Positions 26,379 to 35,561 of a stretch of DNA of 64,000 nt are shown here, one piece after another. The stretch is from Bifidobacterium longum subsp. infantis ATCC 15697 = JCM 1222 = DSM 20088 (GTDB lineage: Bacteria > Actinomycetota > Actinomycetes > Actinomycetales > Bifidobacteriaceae). The position numbers and the translations under genes are program-made. Location of the stretch: the NCBI RefSeq assembly GCF_000269965.1, contig NC_017219.1, forward strand, positions 992,001 through 1,056,000, read 5' to 3'. Below the pieces are notes generated by a model. That model saw only the letters and a program-made list of their open reading frames with translations. It ran no database searches and was not told the origin of the DNA. Positions within the stretch are counted from its first letter, which is position 1, and each line of letters opens with the position of its first letter.

Positions 26379-26417
26379 TCGGTGGTGGTGACTGCACACG
26401 TTGTACTGTAGGGAACC

Positions 26418-26906
26418 ATGAAAGTCGTATTGCAACGAGTATCCGAAGCGTCCGTGGACGTGGTCAATGAATTGGGCACGCTGGATCCCACGTTCGAGCC
26501 GCAGCAGATTGGCCCGGGATTCATGATTCTGGTGGGCGTCACCGATGAGGACGGCGACAAGCAGATCGCCTGGCTGGCCCATAAGATCCTGAATCTCAGG
26601 GTGTTCGAGGATGCGCAGGGCAAGATGAACCGTTCGATTCAGGACATCGGCGGCGAGATTCTCTCCATCTCGCAGTTCACGCTGTTTGCCGACGTGCACA
26701 AGGGCAATCGCCCGAGCTTCATCAAGGCCGGCAAGCCCGAGCATGCCGATCTCATGTGGATCAAGTTCAACGAGGCGTTGCGCTCCGGGGGAGTACCGGT
26801 GAAGGAAGGTCGTTTCGGCGCGCATATGCGGGTCGGGCTGGTCAATGACGGGCCGGTGACCATCGTCATCGACACCGAGCATGACATGCCTGACGGAACA
26901 CGCTGA
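26418..26906 (+). CDS. dtd: D-aminoacyl-tRNA deacylase
   Basis: DTD hydrolyses D-amino acids wrongly attached to tRNA (D-Tyr, Gly on tRNA-Ala), a cytoplasmic proofreading step. It is 162 residues, slightly longer than the 145-150 usual because of an insert after VNELGTLDP. Conserved elements are MKVVLQRVSEASVDV, the catalytic SISQFTLFADVHKGNRPSF, and NDGPVTIVIDT with the GP-VT motif. It is the first chromosomal gene right of the mobile island. AGGG stands just before the start. Confidence 0.95.
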   Translation: MKVVLQRVSEASVDVVNELGTLDPTFEPQQIGPGFMILVGVTDEDGDKQIAWLAHKILNLRVFEDAQGKMNRSIQDIGGEILSISQFTLFADVHKGNRPSFIKAGKPEHADLMWIKFNEALRSGGVPVKEGRFGAHMRVGLVNDGPVTIVIDTEHDMPDGTR

Positions 26907-26920
26907 ATTGCGATAATGAT

Positions 26921-26968
26921 TTGACATCATATCCCGTTCCCTCCAACATGTTACTAAAGCGCTTTAGT
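26921..26968 (+). promoter_or_regulatory. Promoter and LacI-type operator of the alpha-mannosidase operon
   Basis: TTGACA (26921-26926) is followed 17 bases later by CAACAT (26944-26949), a plausible -35/-10 pair. ACTAAAGCGCTTTAGT (26953-26968), a perfect 16-bp palindrome with the central CG of LacI-family operators, covers the expected start point. A nearly identical site stands before the GH125 gene (43611), so both are probably controlled by the LacI regulator at 39751. The 100 bases from here to the GH38 start form the leader, with AAGGGGAG before the ATG. Confidence 0.85.
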
Positions 26969-27066
26969 CTCCTGCGGGCGAGGGCGCATGTCGATATGTT
27001 TCCCATGAACGGGCAGCACAATGATGTGGCCTCACAAGCGGCGGAGATAAGGGGAGTGAACAGCAG

Positions 27067-30000
27067 ATGTTCCTGAAACCTGAACAGCAACTGGAACGGT
27101 GCAAGCGCATCGTGCGCCAGCGCGTGGACCCTCATATCCACCCATCGATCGCACAGCTCGCGGTGGAGTCCTTTGACATTCCCGGAGAGCCGATGCCCAC
27201 TGGCGAGTTCTTCGCGAAGCTCAATGGAGGTGACATCGATTTCAAGCCGTTTACGCTCGGCAGCGAATGGGGCACCACATGGGGCACGGTCTGGTTCCGC
27301 CTGACCGGTACTGTGCCGGCCGGCTACCCGAAAGGCAAGCCGCTGGAGCTCATCCTCGACCTTGGCTGGTACCCGCACTCCTGCGGCGGCCATATCGAGG
27401 GCCTCGTCTACCGTGCCGACGGCACCGCCATCAAAGCCGTACACCCGCTCAACTATTGGGTGCCGTTCATGGATGCCGAGGGCAACGCGCAAGTGCCGGT
27501 CGCCGAAGACGGCAGCTTCACCCTGTACCTCGAAGCCGCCAGCAACCCGCTGCTGCTCGGCGTGCCTCCGTTCATTGAGACCGAACTGGGCGACCATGCC
27601 ACCGGCAAGCCGGACGAGCCGTACGTATTCAAGTCCGCCGATCTGACCGAATTCGATGCCCGTTTCGAGAACTACTCCGTGGATCTCGACGTGGTGAGCT
27701 CCCTGATGGAATTCGCCGACAAGCAGTCGCCGCGCTACTGGCAACTCGCCAAAGCATTGCAGCGTTCGCTGAACGCCTACGACGAGCGTAACTCCGAATC
27801 CGTGGAAGCCGCGCGCGCAGCACTCGCCGGCGTGCTGGCCAAGCCGGCCAATGCCTCGGCCATGAACGTCAGCGCCATCGGCCACGCGCATATCGACTCC
27901 GCATGGCTGTGGCCGGTGCGCGAGACCCGCCGCAAGGTGGCCCGCACCGTATCCAACGCATTGGTGCTGATGGACGCCGACCCCGACTTCAAATACGCGA
28001 TGAGCTCCGCCCAGCAGTACGCTTGGCTGGAAGAGGATCATCCGGACATCTTCAAACGCATGAAGCAGCGCATCGAAGAAGGTCGGTTCATCCCGGTCGG
28101 TGGCATGTGGGTGGAAGCCGATGGCATGCTGCCCGCCGGCGAATCGCTGATTCGCCAGATTGCATATGGCCGCAAATACTTCAAGGAACATCTCGGTGTG
28201 GAGCCCAAGGGCGTATGGCTGCCGGACAGCTTCGGCTACACCGGCGCATGGCCGCAGATCGCCCGCCGTGCCGGGTACGAATGGTTCCTCACGCAGAAGA
28301 TCTCGTGGAACGATACCACCAAGTTCCCTCACCACTCGTTCATGTGGGAAGGCATCGACGGCTCGCGCATCTTCACCCACTTCCCACCGGCGGATACCTA
28401 TGCCGCTTGGTGCAAGGTCCAGGAACTCGATTACGCCGAGAAGAACTTCCAGGACAAGGATCTCGCCGACATCTCGCTTCTGCTCTTCGGTTTCGGTGAT
28501 GGCGGCGGCGGCCCCACGCGCAACATGATGGAGCACCTGCACCGCTACGAGAACCTCGAAGGCGTTTCCAAGGTGAGCGTCGAAGAGCCGAATGACTTCT
28601 TCGACAAGGCGCATCAGCAGCTTGCAGAGAACGCCGGCCCAGAAATGCCCGTCTGGAAGGGCGAGCTGTATCTCGAACTGCACCGTGGCGCCTTGACCTC
28701 GCAGCAGGACATGAAACGCGGCTGTCGCCAAGAGGAATCGCTGTTGCGCACGGTCGAATACCTGGGCGCAGCCGCCGTGTTGTCCGATCCGGAGTACGTC
28801 TACCCGCGCGAGGAGCTGGACCGCATATGGAAGACGCTGCTGCTGAACCAGTTCCACGACATCCTGCCCGGCTCGGCCATCGCATGGGTGCACCGCGAAG
28901 CCCGCGAGGACTATCGCCGCGACCTGAAGCGTCTCGCTGAAATCGCCCAAGACATGTGCGCCGTGCTGCGCAAGGCCAACCCGCAGGCCGACTTGCTCGC
29001 CGAAGCCCGCATCAGCCAGTTCCGTAATGACGGCGCGTCTTGGCGTGCCAGCCGCATCAACGAACCGACCAACGCGCTTTCCGTACTGACCCAGGCATTG
29101 GAGAACGGCCGTGTACTGCTGGCCAACGGCGTACTGTCCGTCACCATCGAGGCCGACGGTACAATCTCGTCACTGCTTGACGAGGAGCATGGCCGTGAAC
29201 TGGTTCCGGCCGGCACCCGATTGGGCCAATACGAACTGTTGAAGGACGAACCCGCCGTTTGGGATGCGTGGGAGATCGAACGCGAATCCCTGCTCATGGC
29301 GAATGCCATGACCGGATCAATCGAATCGGTCGATACCGAAAACGGTGCGGCACGAGTCCGCGTGCGTACCGCCGACGATGACACCGTCATCACCACCACC
29401 ATCACGTTGCGCCCCGGTTCGCACACGCTCGATTTCCACGCCGACATTGACTGGCATGAACGTGAACGCTTCCTCAAAGTCGATTTGCCGCTGGGTATCG
29501 TGGCCGATCAGGCGACATACGACTGCCAGTATGGTCTGGTCCGCCGCCCAATTGTCAAAAACACCGCATCCGACGAAGCCAAGTATGAGAGCAGCACGAA
29601 CCGCTTCGCCCTTATCGGCGACGCCGGTTACGCGGCGGCCGTCATCAACGGATCGGTGTACGGGTCCGATGCCACGCCGATCTCCGGGAACGCCGCCGAA
29701 GGTCGTGACTCGGGCACCATGTTCCGACTGTCGCTGCTCTCCGCGCCGACCTTCCCCGACCCGCGCACCGATATCGGTGCGCATGAGTTCGACTGGTCCG
29801 TGGTGGCCAACGCCACGGTGGGCAGTGCGCTTGACGCCGCTTGCGCACTCAACGCACCGACGCTTCATGACATGCCCGACTTGGCGCCGCTCGCCTCGAT
29901 CGAGTCAGCAAACGGCACCGTGGTGTTGGACTGGATAGAGCTGGCCGACGATGGCTCCGGAGACCTGATTGTGCGCGCCTATGAGGCGGCCGGCGGCAGG

Positions 30001-30186
30001 GCCGATGCCACGCTGCATGTCTGCCCGGCGCTCGCAGGCGCTTCGGTGCATGAGACCAACGTGTTGGAAGGCGACGATCTGGCCGCCGACCTGCCGGTCG
30101 CGCTGCAAGACGGCACACAGAACGCCGAAGGCGCCACACTGCACTTCGGCCCGTTCCAGCTCGCCACCCTGCGCGTCACGCGCTGA
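27067..30186 (+). CDS. Alpha-mannosidase, GH38 (first copy)
   Basis: A 1039-residue glycoside hydrolase of family GH38, a Zn-dependent retaining exo-alpha-mannosidase. The N-terminal beta domain ends near residue 260. The catalytic domain has the metal-binding SAIGHAHIDSAWLWPVRET (about residue 268) and the nucleophile Asp in GVWLPDSFGYTG (about 385), then HHSFMWEGIDGSRIFTHFPP. A middle three-helix part (NQFHDILPGSAI) and large C-terminal beta sandwiches follow. There is no signal peptide, so it acts in the cytoplasm on imported mannosides. It heads the LacI-controlled run and is followed by a paralogue. Linkage preference (alpha-1,2/1,3/1,6) cannot be read from sequence. Confidence 0.93.
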   Translation: MFLKPEQQLERCKRIVRQRVDPHIHPSIAQLAVESFDIPGEPMPTGEFFAKLNGGDIDFKPFTLGSEWGTTWGTVWFRLTGTVPAGYPKGKPLELILDLGWYPHSCGGHIEGLVYRADGTAIKAVHPLNYWVPFMDAEGNAQVPVAEDGSFTLYLEAASNPLLLGVPPFIETELGDHATGKPDEPYVFKSADLTEFDARFENYSVDLDVVSSLMEFADKQSPRYWQLAKALQRSLNAYDERNSESVEAARAALAGVLAKPANASAMNVSAIGHAHIDSAWLWPVRETRRKVARTVSNALVLMDADPDFKYAMSSAQQYAWLEEDHPDIFKRMKQRIEEGRFIPVGGMWVEADGMLPAGESLIRQIAYGRKYFKEHLGVEPKGVWLPDSFGYTGAWPQIARRAGYEWFLTQKISWNDTTKFPHHSFMWEGIDGSRIFTHFPPADTYAAWCKVQELDYAEKNFQDKDLADISLLLFGFGDGGGGPTRNMMEHLHRYENLEGVSKVSVEEPNDFFDKAHQQLAENAGPEMPVWKGELYLELHRGALTSQQDMKRGCRQEESLLRTVEYLGAAAVLSDPEYVYPREELDRIWKTLLLNQFHDILPGSAIAWVHREAREDYRRDLKRLAEIAQDMCAVLRKANPQADLLAEARISQFRNDGASWRASRINEPTNALSVLTQALENGRVLLANGVLSVTIEADGTISSLLDEEHGRELVPAGTRLGQYELLKDEPAVWDAWEIERESLLMANAMTGSIESVDTENGAARVRVRTADDDTVITTTITLRPGSHTLDFHADIDWHERERFLKVDLPLGIVADQATYDCQYGLVRRPIVKNTASDEAKYESSTNRFALIGDAGYAAAVINGSVYGSDATPISGNAAEGRDSGTMFRLSLLSAPTFPDPRTDIGAHEFDWSVVANATVGSALDAACALNAPTLHDMPDLAPLASIESANGTVVLDWIELADDGSGDLIVRAYEAAGGRADATLHVCPALAGASVHETNVLEGDDLAADLPVALQDGTQNAEGATLHFGPFQLATLRVTR

Positions 30187-30310
30187 ATTCTCGCCTGACG
30201 CTTCTGCCTCCTTGTACCATGAGGGGACAGAAGTATGTCGTATTACGGTTTCTCCAATTACCATCACTCCCACCCCTACCACCAGACACAGCAAAGGAGT
30301 TGAACTCTCC

Positions 30311-33300
30311 ATGTTTCTTCTGCCCAATCAGCAGTTGGAGCGCTGCGACCGCGTCATGCAGCAGCGTGTCAAACCGCATATCCACACCACACTCGCCGCA
30401 TGCACCTTGCGTTCGTTCCACAATCCCGGCGAACCGGTGCCCTCCAGTGAATTTCTAGCCAAAGTGCGCAACGGCCAAGTGCCCTTCGAACCTTTCCGCG
30501 TTCCCGGCGTCTGGGGCACCACATGGGGCACCACATGGGGCACCACATGGTTCGAGGTGAACGGCCACATCGACATGGCGGCGGTCAAAGGACGAAAAGT
30601 CGAACTCATGGTAGACCTCGGCTGGCTCGATCACCGCGGCCCCGGATTCCAATCCGAGGGACTTGTCTATCGTGCCGACGGCACCGCCATCAAATCCGCG
30701 AACCCACGCAACCACTGGATTCCACTCGTCTACGCGGACGGTAGCAGCACTGTCGAACTCGATGAGCATGGCGACTTCACCGTCTATATCGAAGCCGCCG
30801 CCAACCCATTCGTCGAAGGCCCCACCCCGTTCTCACCCACCGAACTCGGCGAAGAGGCCACCGGCACCTGTGACTTCCCATACACACTGAGTCGTATGGA
30901 CGTCACCATCTTCAACGAAGACGTGTTCGCCTACTACATGGATCTGGAAACCGTCTCCTCGCTGATTCGTGAGCTCAAAGACGACGACCCACGCTACTGG
31001 CAGCTCGCCAAAGCACTGCAACGCTCCCTGAACATCTACGATGAACGCGACTTGGAAACCGTGTCGGCAGCCCGTGCGGCGCTCGCCGGCGTGCTTGCTG
31101 AACCGGCCGCCTCCAGCGCAATCAACCACATCGCCATCGGCCACGCGCATATCGACTCCGCATGGCTGTGGCCGGTGCGCGAAACCCGGCGCAAGGTGGC
31201 CCGTACCGTATCCAACGTGCTGGCTTTGATGGACGAAGACCCGGACTTCACGTATGCGATGAGTTCCGCCCAACAGTACGCATGGCTGGAAGAGGAGCAT
31301 CCCGACCTGTTCGCACGAATGAAGCGGCGCATCGCCGAGGGCCGCTTCATCCCGGTCGGCGGCATGTGGGTCGAATCCGACAACATGATTCCCGCGGGCG
31401 AATCATTGGTGCGGCAGATCACGTTCGGCCGCCGATATTTCAAGGAGCATCTCGGCGTCACGCCGCGTGGCATCTGGCTACCGGACAGTTTCGGCTACAC
31501 CGGCTCCTGGCCGCAGATCGCCCGCCGTGCAGGATTCGACTGGTTCCTCACGCAGAAGATCTCGTGGAATGACACCACCAAGTTCCCTCACCACTCGTTC
31601 ATGTGGGAAGGCATAGATGGCTCGCGTATTCTCACGCACTTCCCGCCTTCGGATACCTACTGCTCGTGGATGAGCATGCATGAGCTGATGTATTCGCAGA
31701 GCAACTTCCTGGACAAGGACCTCTCCCGTAACGCGATTCTGCTGTACGGCTTCGGCGATGGCGGTGGCGGCCCCACTCGTGAGATGACCGCGCGCATCCG
31801 CCGCGACCATGATCTCGCCGGCGCGCCGAAGATCGAATTCGGTACTCCCGACCAACTGTTCGACCGCGTGCGTAAGGATATCGTCGACGATGCGCAAGGA
31901 GAGACCCCGGTGTTCAAGGGCGAACTGTACCTTGAACTGCACCGTGCCACCCTCACCACCCAGCAGGACATGAAGCGCGGCTGCCGCCAGGAGGAGTCAA
32001 TGCTGCGTGTCGCCGAATACCTGTGCGCCGTGGCCCGCATCAAGAACCCGGACTATGTCTATCCGCGCGAAGAGCTGGACCGCATATGGAAAACGCTGCT
32101 CCTGAACCAGTTCCACGACATCCTGCCCGGCTCGGCCATCGCGTGGGTGCATCGTCAGGCGCGGGCGGAATACGAGCGGGACATCGCCCGACTGGACGGG
32201 ATCATCCTTGACGCGGGGCGCGCCATCGCGGCCGTGAACCACGATGCCGCGATCATCGCCGATGCCATGATCGTCCCGTATTCCCGGCGTGCCGAGGATG
32301 CGTGGGTGGTGCGTCCGGCGTCGGCGCTGGCCGAAGACGGTGCCACGACCGGGGCCCGGGTCGCCGTCGGTCATGACGGCGATGCGCTCGTGCTCGACAA
32401 CGGCCGCCTGCACGTGCGCATCGAGGCCGACGGCACCGTTTCGTCGCTCGTCGATCAACGCAACGGCCGCGAACTGGTGCCGGCCGGCACCCGATTGGGC
32501 CGTTACGAGATGCTCAAGGACGAACCGTCCCACTGGGATGCCTGGGATGTCCAACGCGATGCGTTCCGCACCGCTTCCCCGCTCGCCGAAGCTTCGATCG
32601 AAAGTCTCGACGAGACCGGCTGCGGCGGGGTCGTCGTGCATGCCGTCGCACGCTCGGAGGGCGTCGATATTCGCACGTCCATCACCCTGAACCCGGGTTC
32701 GGCCACGATGGACTTCGCCGCCGACGTGGACTGGCACGCCGTCGAGAAGTTCCTCAAGGTGGATATGCCGATCAGCGTGCAGGCGATGAACGCGCAATAC
32801 GAATGCCAGTACGGGCTGGTCGAACGTCCGATCGCCAAGAACACGCGCGGCGACGAGGCCAAATTCGAAAGCTGCACGCATCGTTTCGTGCGCATCGCCG
32901 ACGCCGGCTATGCCGCGGCCGTGGTCAACGCCTCCACGTACGGATCCGATGTCAGTCCGATCCACGCCGCCGCGGCGCACGGCGCCGGCCGCGGCACCAT
33001 GGTGCGGCTGTCGCTCCTGTCCGCGCCGCTGTACCCCGACCCACACACCGACCAAGGCGCACACTCCTTCGCATGGTCTCTGGTCGCTGACGCCGATATG
33101 AATGCGGTGCTGGACGAAGCGGCGCGACTCAACAGCCCCGTAATAGGGGAGTTGCCTGATATGGCGCCGCTGGTCTCGCTCGCCGACGCCACCGGCGTCA
33201 TCGTATTGGACTGGATCAAGCTCGCCGATGACGGTTCCAGCGATCTGATCGTGCGCCTGTACGAGGCCGCCGGCGGCAATGCCACGGCCACACTGCGCCT

Positions 33301-33475
33301 TGACTCCGCCCTCATGGGCTCCGACGCTTCCGTGCGGGAGGTGAACATCATGGAGTCGGCGGAATTGGACGCCGAACTGCCGCGCGCGCTTGCCGGCGAT
33401 GAGCCGGTGCCCGCGGACGGCGCGGTCATCGCACTGGCGCCGTTCCAGCTCGCCACGCTGCGCATTCGCCGGTGA
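30311..33475 (+). CDS. Alpha-mannosidase, GH38 (second copy)
   Basis: A 1054-residue GH38 alpha-mannosidase, paralogue of the gene before it. The same hallmarks occur: AIGHAHIDSAWLWPVRET (about residue 276), GIWLPDSFGYTGSWPQIARR (nucleophile Asp, about 390) and QFHDILPGSAIAWVHR. It has no signal peptide. The start ATG 30311 has AAAGGAG upstream; an earlier in-frame start at 29969 lies inside the previous gene and is not credible. The two copies are nearly identical at the DNA level around the active site and diverge at the ends, suggesting an old duplication with exchange, and probably different linkage specificities. Near the N-terminus a 12-bp unit is tripled, giving WGTTWGTTWGTTW. Confidence 0.92.
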   Translation: MFLLPNQQLERCDRVMQQRVKPHIHTTLAACTLRSFHNPGEPVPSSEFLAKVRNGQVPFEPFRVPGVWGTTWGTTWGTTWFEVNGHIDMAAVKGRKVELMVDLGWLDHRGPGFQSEGLVYRADGTAIKSANPRNHWIPLVYADGSSTVELDEHGDFTVYIEAAANPFVEGPTPFSPTELGEEATGTCDFPYTLSRMDVTIFNEDVFAYYMDLETVSSLIRELKDDDPRYWQLAKALQRSLNIYDERDLETVSAARAALAGVLAEPAASSAINHIAIGHAHIDSAWLWPVRETRRKVARTVSNVLALMDEDPDFTYAMSSAQQYAWLEEEHPDLFARMKRRIAEGRFIPVGGMWVESDNMIPAGESLVRQITFGRRYFKEHLGVTPRGIWLPDSFGYTGSWPQIARRAGFDWFLTQKISWNDTTKFPHHSFMWEGIDGSRILTHFPPSDTYCSWMSMHELMYSQSNFLDKDLSRNAILLYGFGDGGGGPTREMTARIRRDHDLAGAPKIEFGTPDQLFDRVRKDIVDDAQGETPVFKGELYLELHRATLTTQQDMKRGCRQEESMLRVAEYLCAVARIKNPDYVYPREELDRIWKTLLLNQFHDILPGSAIAWVHRQARAEYERDIARLDGIILDAGRAIAAVNHDAAIIADAMIVPYSRRAEDAWVVRPASALAEDGATTGARVAVGHDGDALVLDNGRLHVRIEADGTVSSLVDQRNGRELVPAGTRLGRYEMLKDEPSHWDAWDVQRDAFRTASPLAEASIESLDETGCGGVVVHAVARSEGVDIRTSITLNPGSATMDFAADVDWHAVEKFLKVDMPISVQAMNAQYECQYGLVERPIAKNTRGDEAKFESCTHRFVRIADAGYAAAVVNASTYGSDVSPIHAAAAHGAGRGTMVRLSLLSAPLYPDPHTDQGAHSFAWSLVADADMNAVLDEAARLNSPVIGELPDMAPLVSLADATGVIVLDWIKLADDGSSDLIVRLYEAAGGNATATLRLDSALMGSDASVREVNIMESAELDAELPRALAGDEPVPADGAVIALAPFQLATLRIRR
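30512..30547 (+). repeat. In-frame 12-bp tandem repeat (three units)
   Basis: TGGGGCACCACA occurs three times head to tail (30512-30523, 30524-30535, 30536-30547), followed by TGG. It adds WGTT units to the N-terminal beta domain of the second GH38 enzyme. The first enzyme has only WGTTWGTVW at this place, so the extra unit looks like replication slippage. Confidence 0.9.
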
Positions 33476-33488
33476 CGGCATGTCGGGA

Positions 33489-33541
33489 CCGTGGGGCCGA
33501 TGGCGAGACGCGACGGTTTGTCTCACCATGCGGCCCCACGG
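33489..33541 (+). terminator. Long hairpin after the GH38 pair
   Basis: CCGTGGGGCCG (33489-33499) pairs with CGGCCCCACGG (33531-33541), and TGG-GAGAC with GTCTC-CCA extends the stem inward. There is no T-run, so it may be a terminator or a processing/stability element between the mannosidases and the transporter. The rest of the 33476-33725 gap holds only ATAAACCGCTCAAT (33563-33576), a weak match to the LacI operator. Confidence 0.65.
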
Positions 33542-33725
33542 GGCCAGATGTCACAGGAATCCGATAAACCGCTCAATACCGCCGAAAATCAGCCGCCATG
33601 CGTCACGAGTGGAATGAAAGAAGTCCGATTCGGAAACGCACGGTTAACAAACCGGGGCGATAGTCGGCGGAAAGGCCGTGTCCACAGCACAGGCGCGGCG
33701 ATGCCATTACAGAGAGAGGACTCCC

Positions 33726-35351
33726 GTGCATTCCAAGAAGATTCTGGCCGCCATCGCTTCCGTGGCCGCCATCGCGTCCCTCGCCGCATGCGGCGGCGTG
33801 AAGGATGATGCCGCCACGGCCGGCGGCAGCTCCGCCGTCACCATCGGCACCACCGACAAGATCACCAGCCTCGATCCGGCCGGATCCTACGACAACGGCT
33901 CCTACGCCGTGCAGATTCAGGTGTTCCCGTTCCTGTACGCCCAGAACTACAACACCTCCGAACTGTCTGCCGACATCGCCGCCGACAACGGCACCTGGAA
34001 CGCGGACGGCACCCAGTTCACCGTCAAACTCAAGAAGGGTCTGAAATTCGCCAACGGCAATGACCTGACCGCCTCCGACGTGAAGTTCTCCTACGATCGC
34101 GTCAAGAAGATCAACGACGAGAACGGGCCGAGTTCGCTGCTGGCCAACATCACCGACGTCAAGGCCGTGGACGACACCACCGTGGTGTTCACCGACGCCG
34201 TGCCTTTCGACGTGACCCTGAAGCAGGTCATGAGCTCCCCGGCCGGTCCGATCGTCGACGAGGACTCCTTCGCCGCCGACAAGCTGACCGACGCCGACAC
34301 CATCGTGTCCAAGAAGGCCTTCGCCGGCCCCTACTCGTTGACCTCCTTCAAACTCAACGAGACGGCCGCCTACGAGAAGAACGCCGACTATCAAGGCCTG
34401 ACCCCCGCCAAGAACGCCGCGGTGCAGGTCAAGTACTTCGCCGACGCCTCCAACCTGAAGATGGCCGTGCAGCAGGGGCAGGTCGATGTCGCCTACCGCT
34501 CCCTGACCCCGACCGACATCGAGGACCTGTCCAAGGACTCCAAGCTGCAGGTCATCAAGGGACCGGGCGGCGAGGAGCGTCTGCTCGTCTTCAACATGAA
34601 GATCCAGCCCTTCGGCGAATCCCAGCCCAACGCCGACGCCAACAAGGCCAAGGCGGTGCGCCAGGCCGTCGCCAACCTGATCGACCGTGACGAACTGGCC
34701 ACCAAGGTCTACAAGAAGACCTACACCCCGATGTACTCCTACATCCCCGATGGCCTTGCCGGCCACGAGGACACGTTGAAGGCCGCCTACGGCGAGAACG
34801 GCAAGCCCTCCGTCGACAAGGCCAGGAAGGCGCTCAAGGACGCCGGCGTGACCACTCCGGTCGACCTGAAACTGCAGTACAACGGCGACCATTACGGTTC
34901 CTCCTCCGCTGACGAGTACGCCGCGATCAAGTCCCAGCTCGAGGAGGGCGGCCTATTCTCCGTCGACTTGCAGCAGACCGAATGGACTCAGTACAACAAG
35001 GACCGTGTGGTCACCAAGGATTCCGACGGCGCATACCCGGTCTACCAGCTCGGCTGGTTCCCGGACTACTCCGATCCGGACAACTACCTTTCCCCGTTCT
35101 TCCGCGACGGCAACTTCGTGAACAACGGATACTCCAACAAGGAGATCAACGACCTCATCGTCAAGCAGGCCGTCCAAACCGACGAGAACGCCCGAGCCGA
35201 GACCCTGAAGCAGATTCAGCGGCTCGAAACCGACGATCTGTCCACCATCCCGCTGCTGCAGGGTGCTCAGACCGCCGTCGCCGGCTCGAACGTGAAGGGC
35301 GTCGTGCTTGACGCATCCTTCCGCTTCCGCTACTCCTCCGTCACCAAGTGA
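33726..35351 (+). CDS. ABC transporter solute-binding lipoprotein, peptide/oligosaccharide (DppA/OppA) type
   Basis: A 541-residue extracellular binding protein of the SBP_bac_5 family. The signal peptide MHSKKILAAIASVAAIASLA leads to a lipobox with Cys22 (SLAAC), so it is a membrane-anchored lipoprotein. The mature part shows LDPAGSYDNGSYAVQIQVF, LKKGLKFANGNDLTASDVKF and the late LGWFPDYSDPDNYLSPFF, all standard for the family. Members usually bind peptides, but some bind oligosaccharides. Lying between two mannosidase genes and a mannoside-type regulator, this one most likely captures manno- or N-glycan oligosaccharides. The start is GTG at 33726 behind AGAGAGAGG. A strong hairpin follows the gene. 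Confidence 0.88.
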   Translation: MHSKKILAAIASVAAIASLAACGGVKDDAATAGGSSAVTIGTTDKITSLDPAGSYDNGSYAVQIQVFPFLYAQNYNTSELSADIAADNGTWNADGTQFTVKLKKGLKFANGNDLTASDVKFSYDRVKKINDENGPSSLLANITDVKAVDDTTVVFTDAVPFDVTLKQVMSSPAGPIVDEDSFAADKLTDADTIVSKKAFAGPYSLTSFKLNETAAYEKNADYQGLTPAKNAAVQVKYFADASNLKMAVQQGQVDVAYRSLTPTDIEDLSKDSKLQVIKGPGGEERLLVFNMKIQPFGESQPNADANKAKAVRQAVANLIDRDELATKVYKKTYTPMYSYIPDGLAGHEDTLKAAYGENGKPSVDKARKALKDAGVTTPVDLKLQYNGDHYGSSSADEYAAIKSQLEEGGLFSVDLQQTEWTQYNKDRVVTKDSDGAYPVYQLGWFPDYSDPDNYLSPFFRDGNFVNNGYSNKEINDLIVKQAVQTDENARAETLKQIQRLETDDLSTIPLLQGAQTAVAGSNVKGVVLDASFRFRYSSVTK

Positions 35352-35393
35352 CCTGCATGCTCCCCGACGGGAGCCATCCGCCGCAAGGCGGGA

Positions 35394-35442
35394 GAAGGGA
35401 GAGCGCGCGTAACGGGCATTCGCCCGGCGCGTCTCTCCCTTC
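35394..35442 (+). other. Intercistronic stem-loop after the binding-protein gene
   Basis: GAAGGGAGAGCGCGC (35394-35408) pairs with GCGCGTCTCTCCCTTC (35427-35442) with one bulged T, and the loop closes a further GGGC/GCCC stem. Such structures behind binding-protein genes slow 3' decay and let the binding protein outnumber its permease. It fills most of the 35352-35561 gap. Confidence 0.75.
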
Positions 35443-35561
35443 CGGCGTTGCGTCCCACCTCCCCGCATAGGGAAGGTGCGTGTCGTGACGCGACTTTGTC
35501 ATCGCCTCCCGTGCCGGGAGGAACAATCGTTTCCATTGGCCTTTACCGTAAGGAGCGCCGC

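Noticed and set aside
26300..26417. Right attachment site (copy of the tmRNA 3' end) near dtd
   Set aside because: I looked for a repeat of the T-arm/acceptor sequence of ssrA in the last kilobase of the island and found none.
26866..28950. 694-codon frame on the minus strand across the first GH38 gene
   Set aside because: Long antisense open frames are common in high-GC coding DNA. This one has no family similarity and would run through the operator and promoter at 26921-26968.
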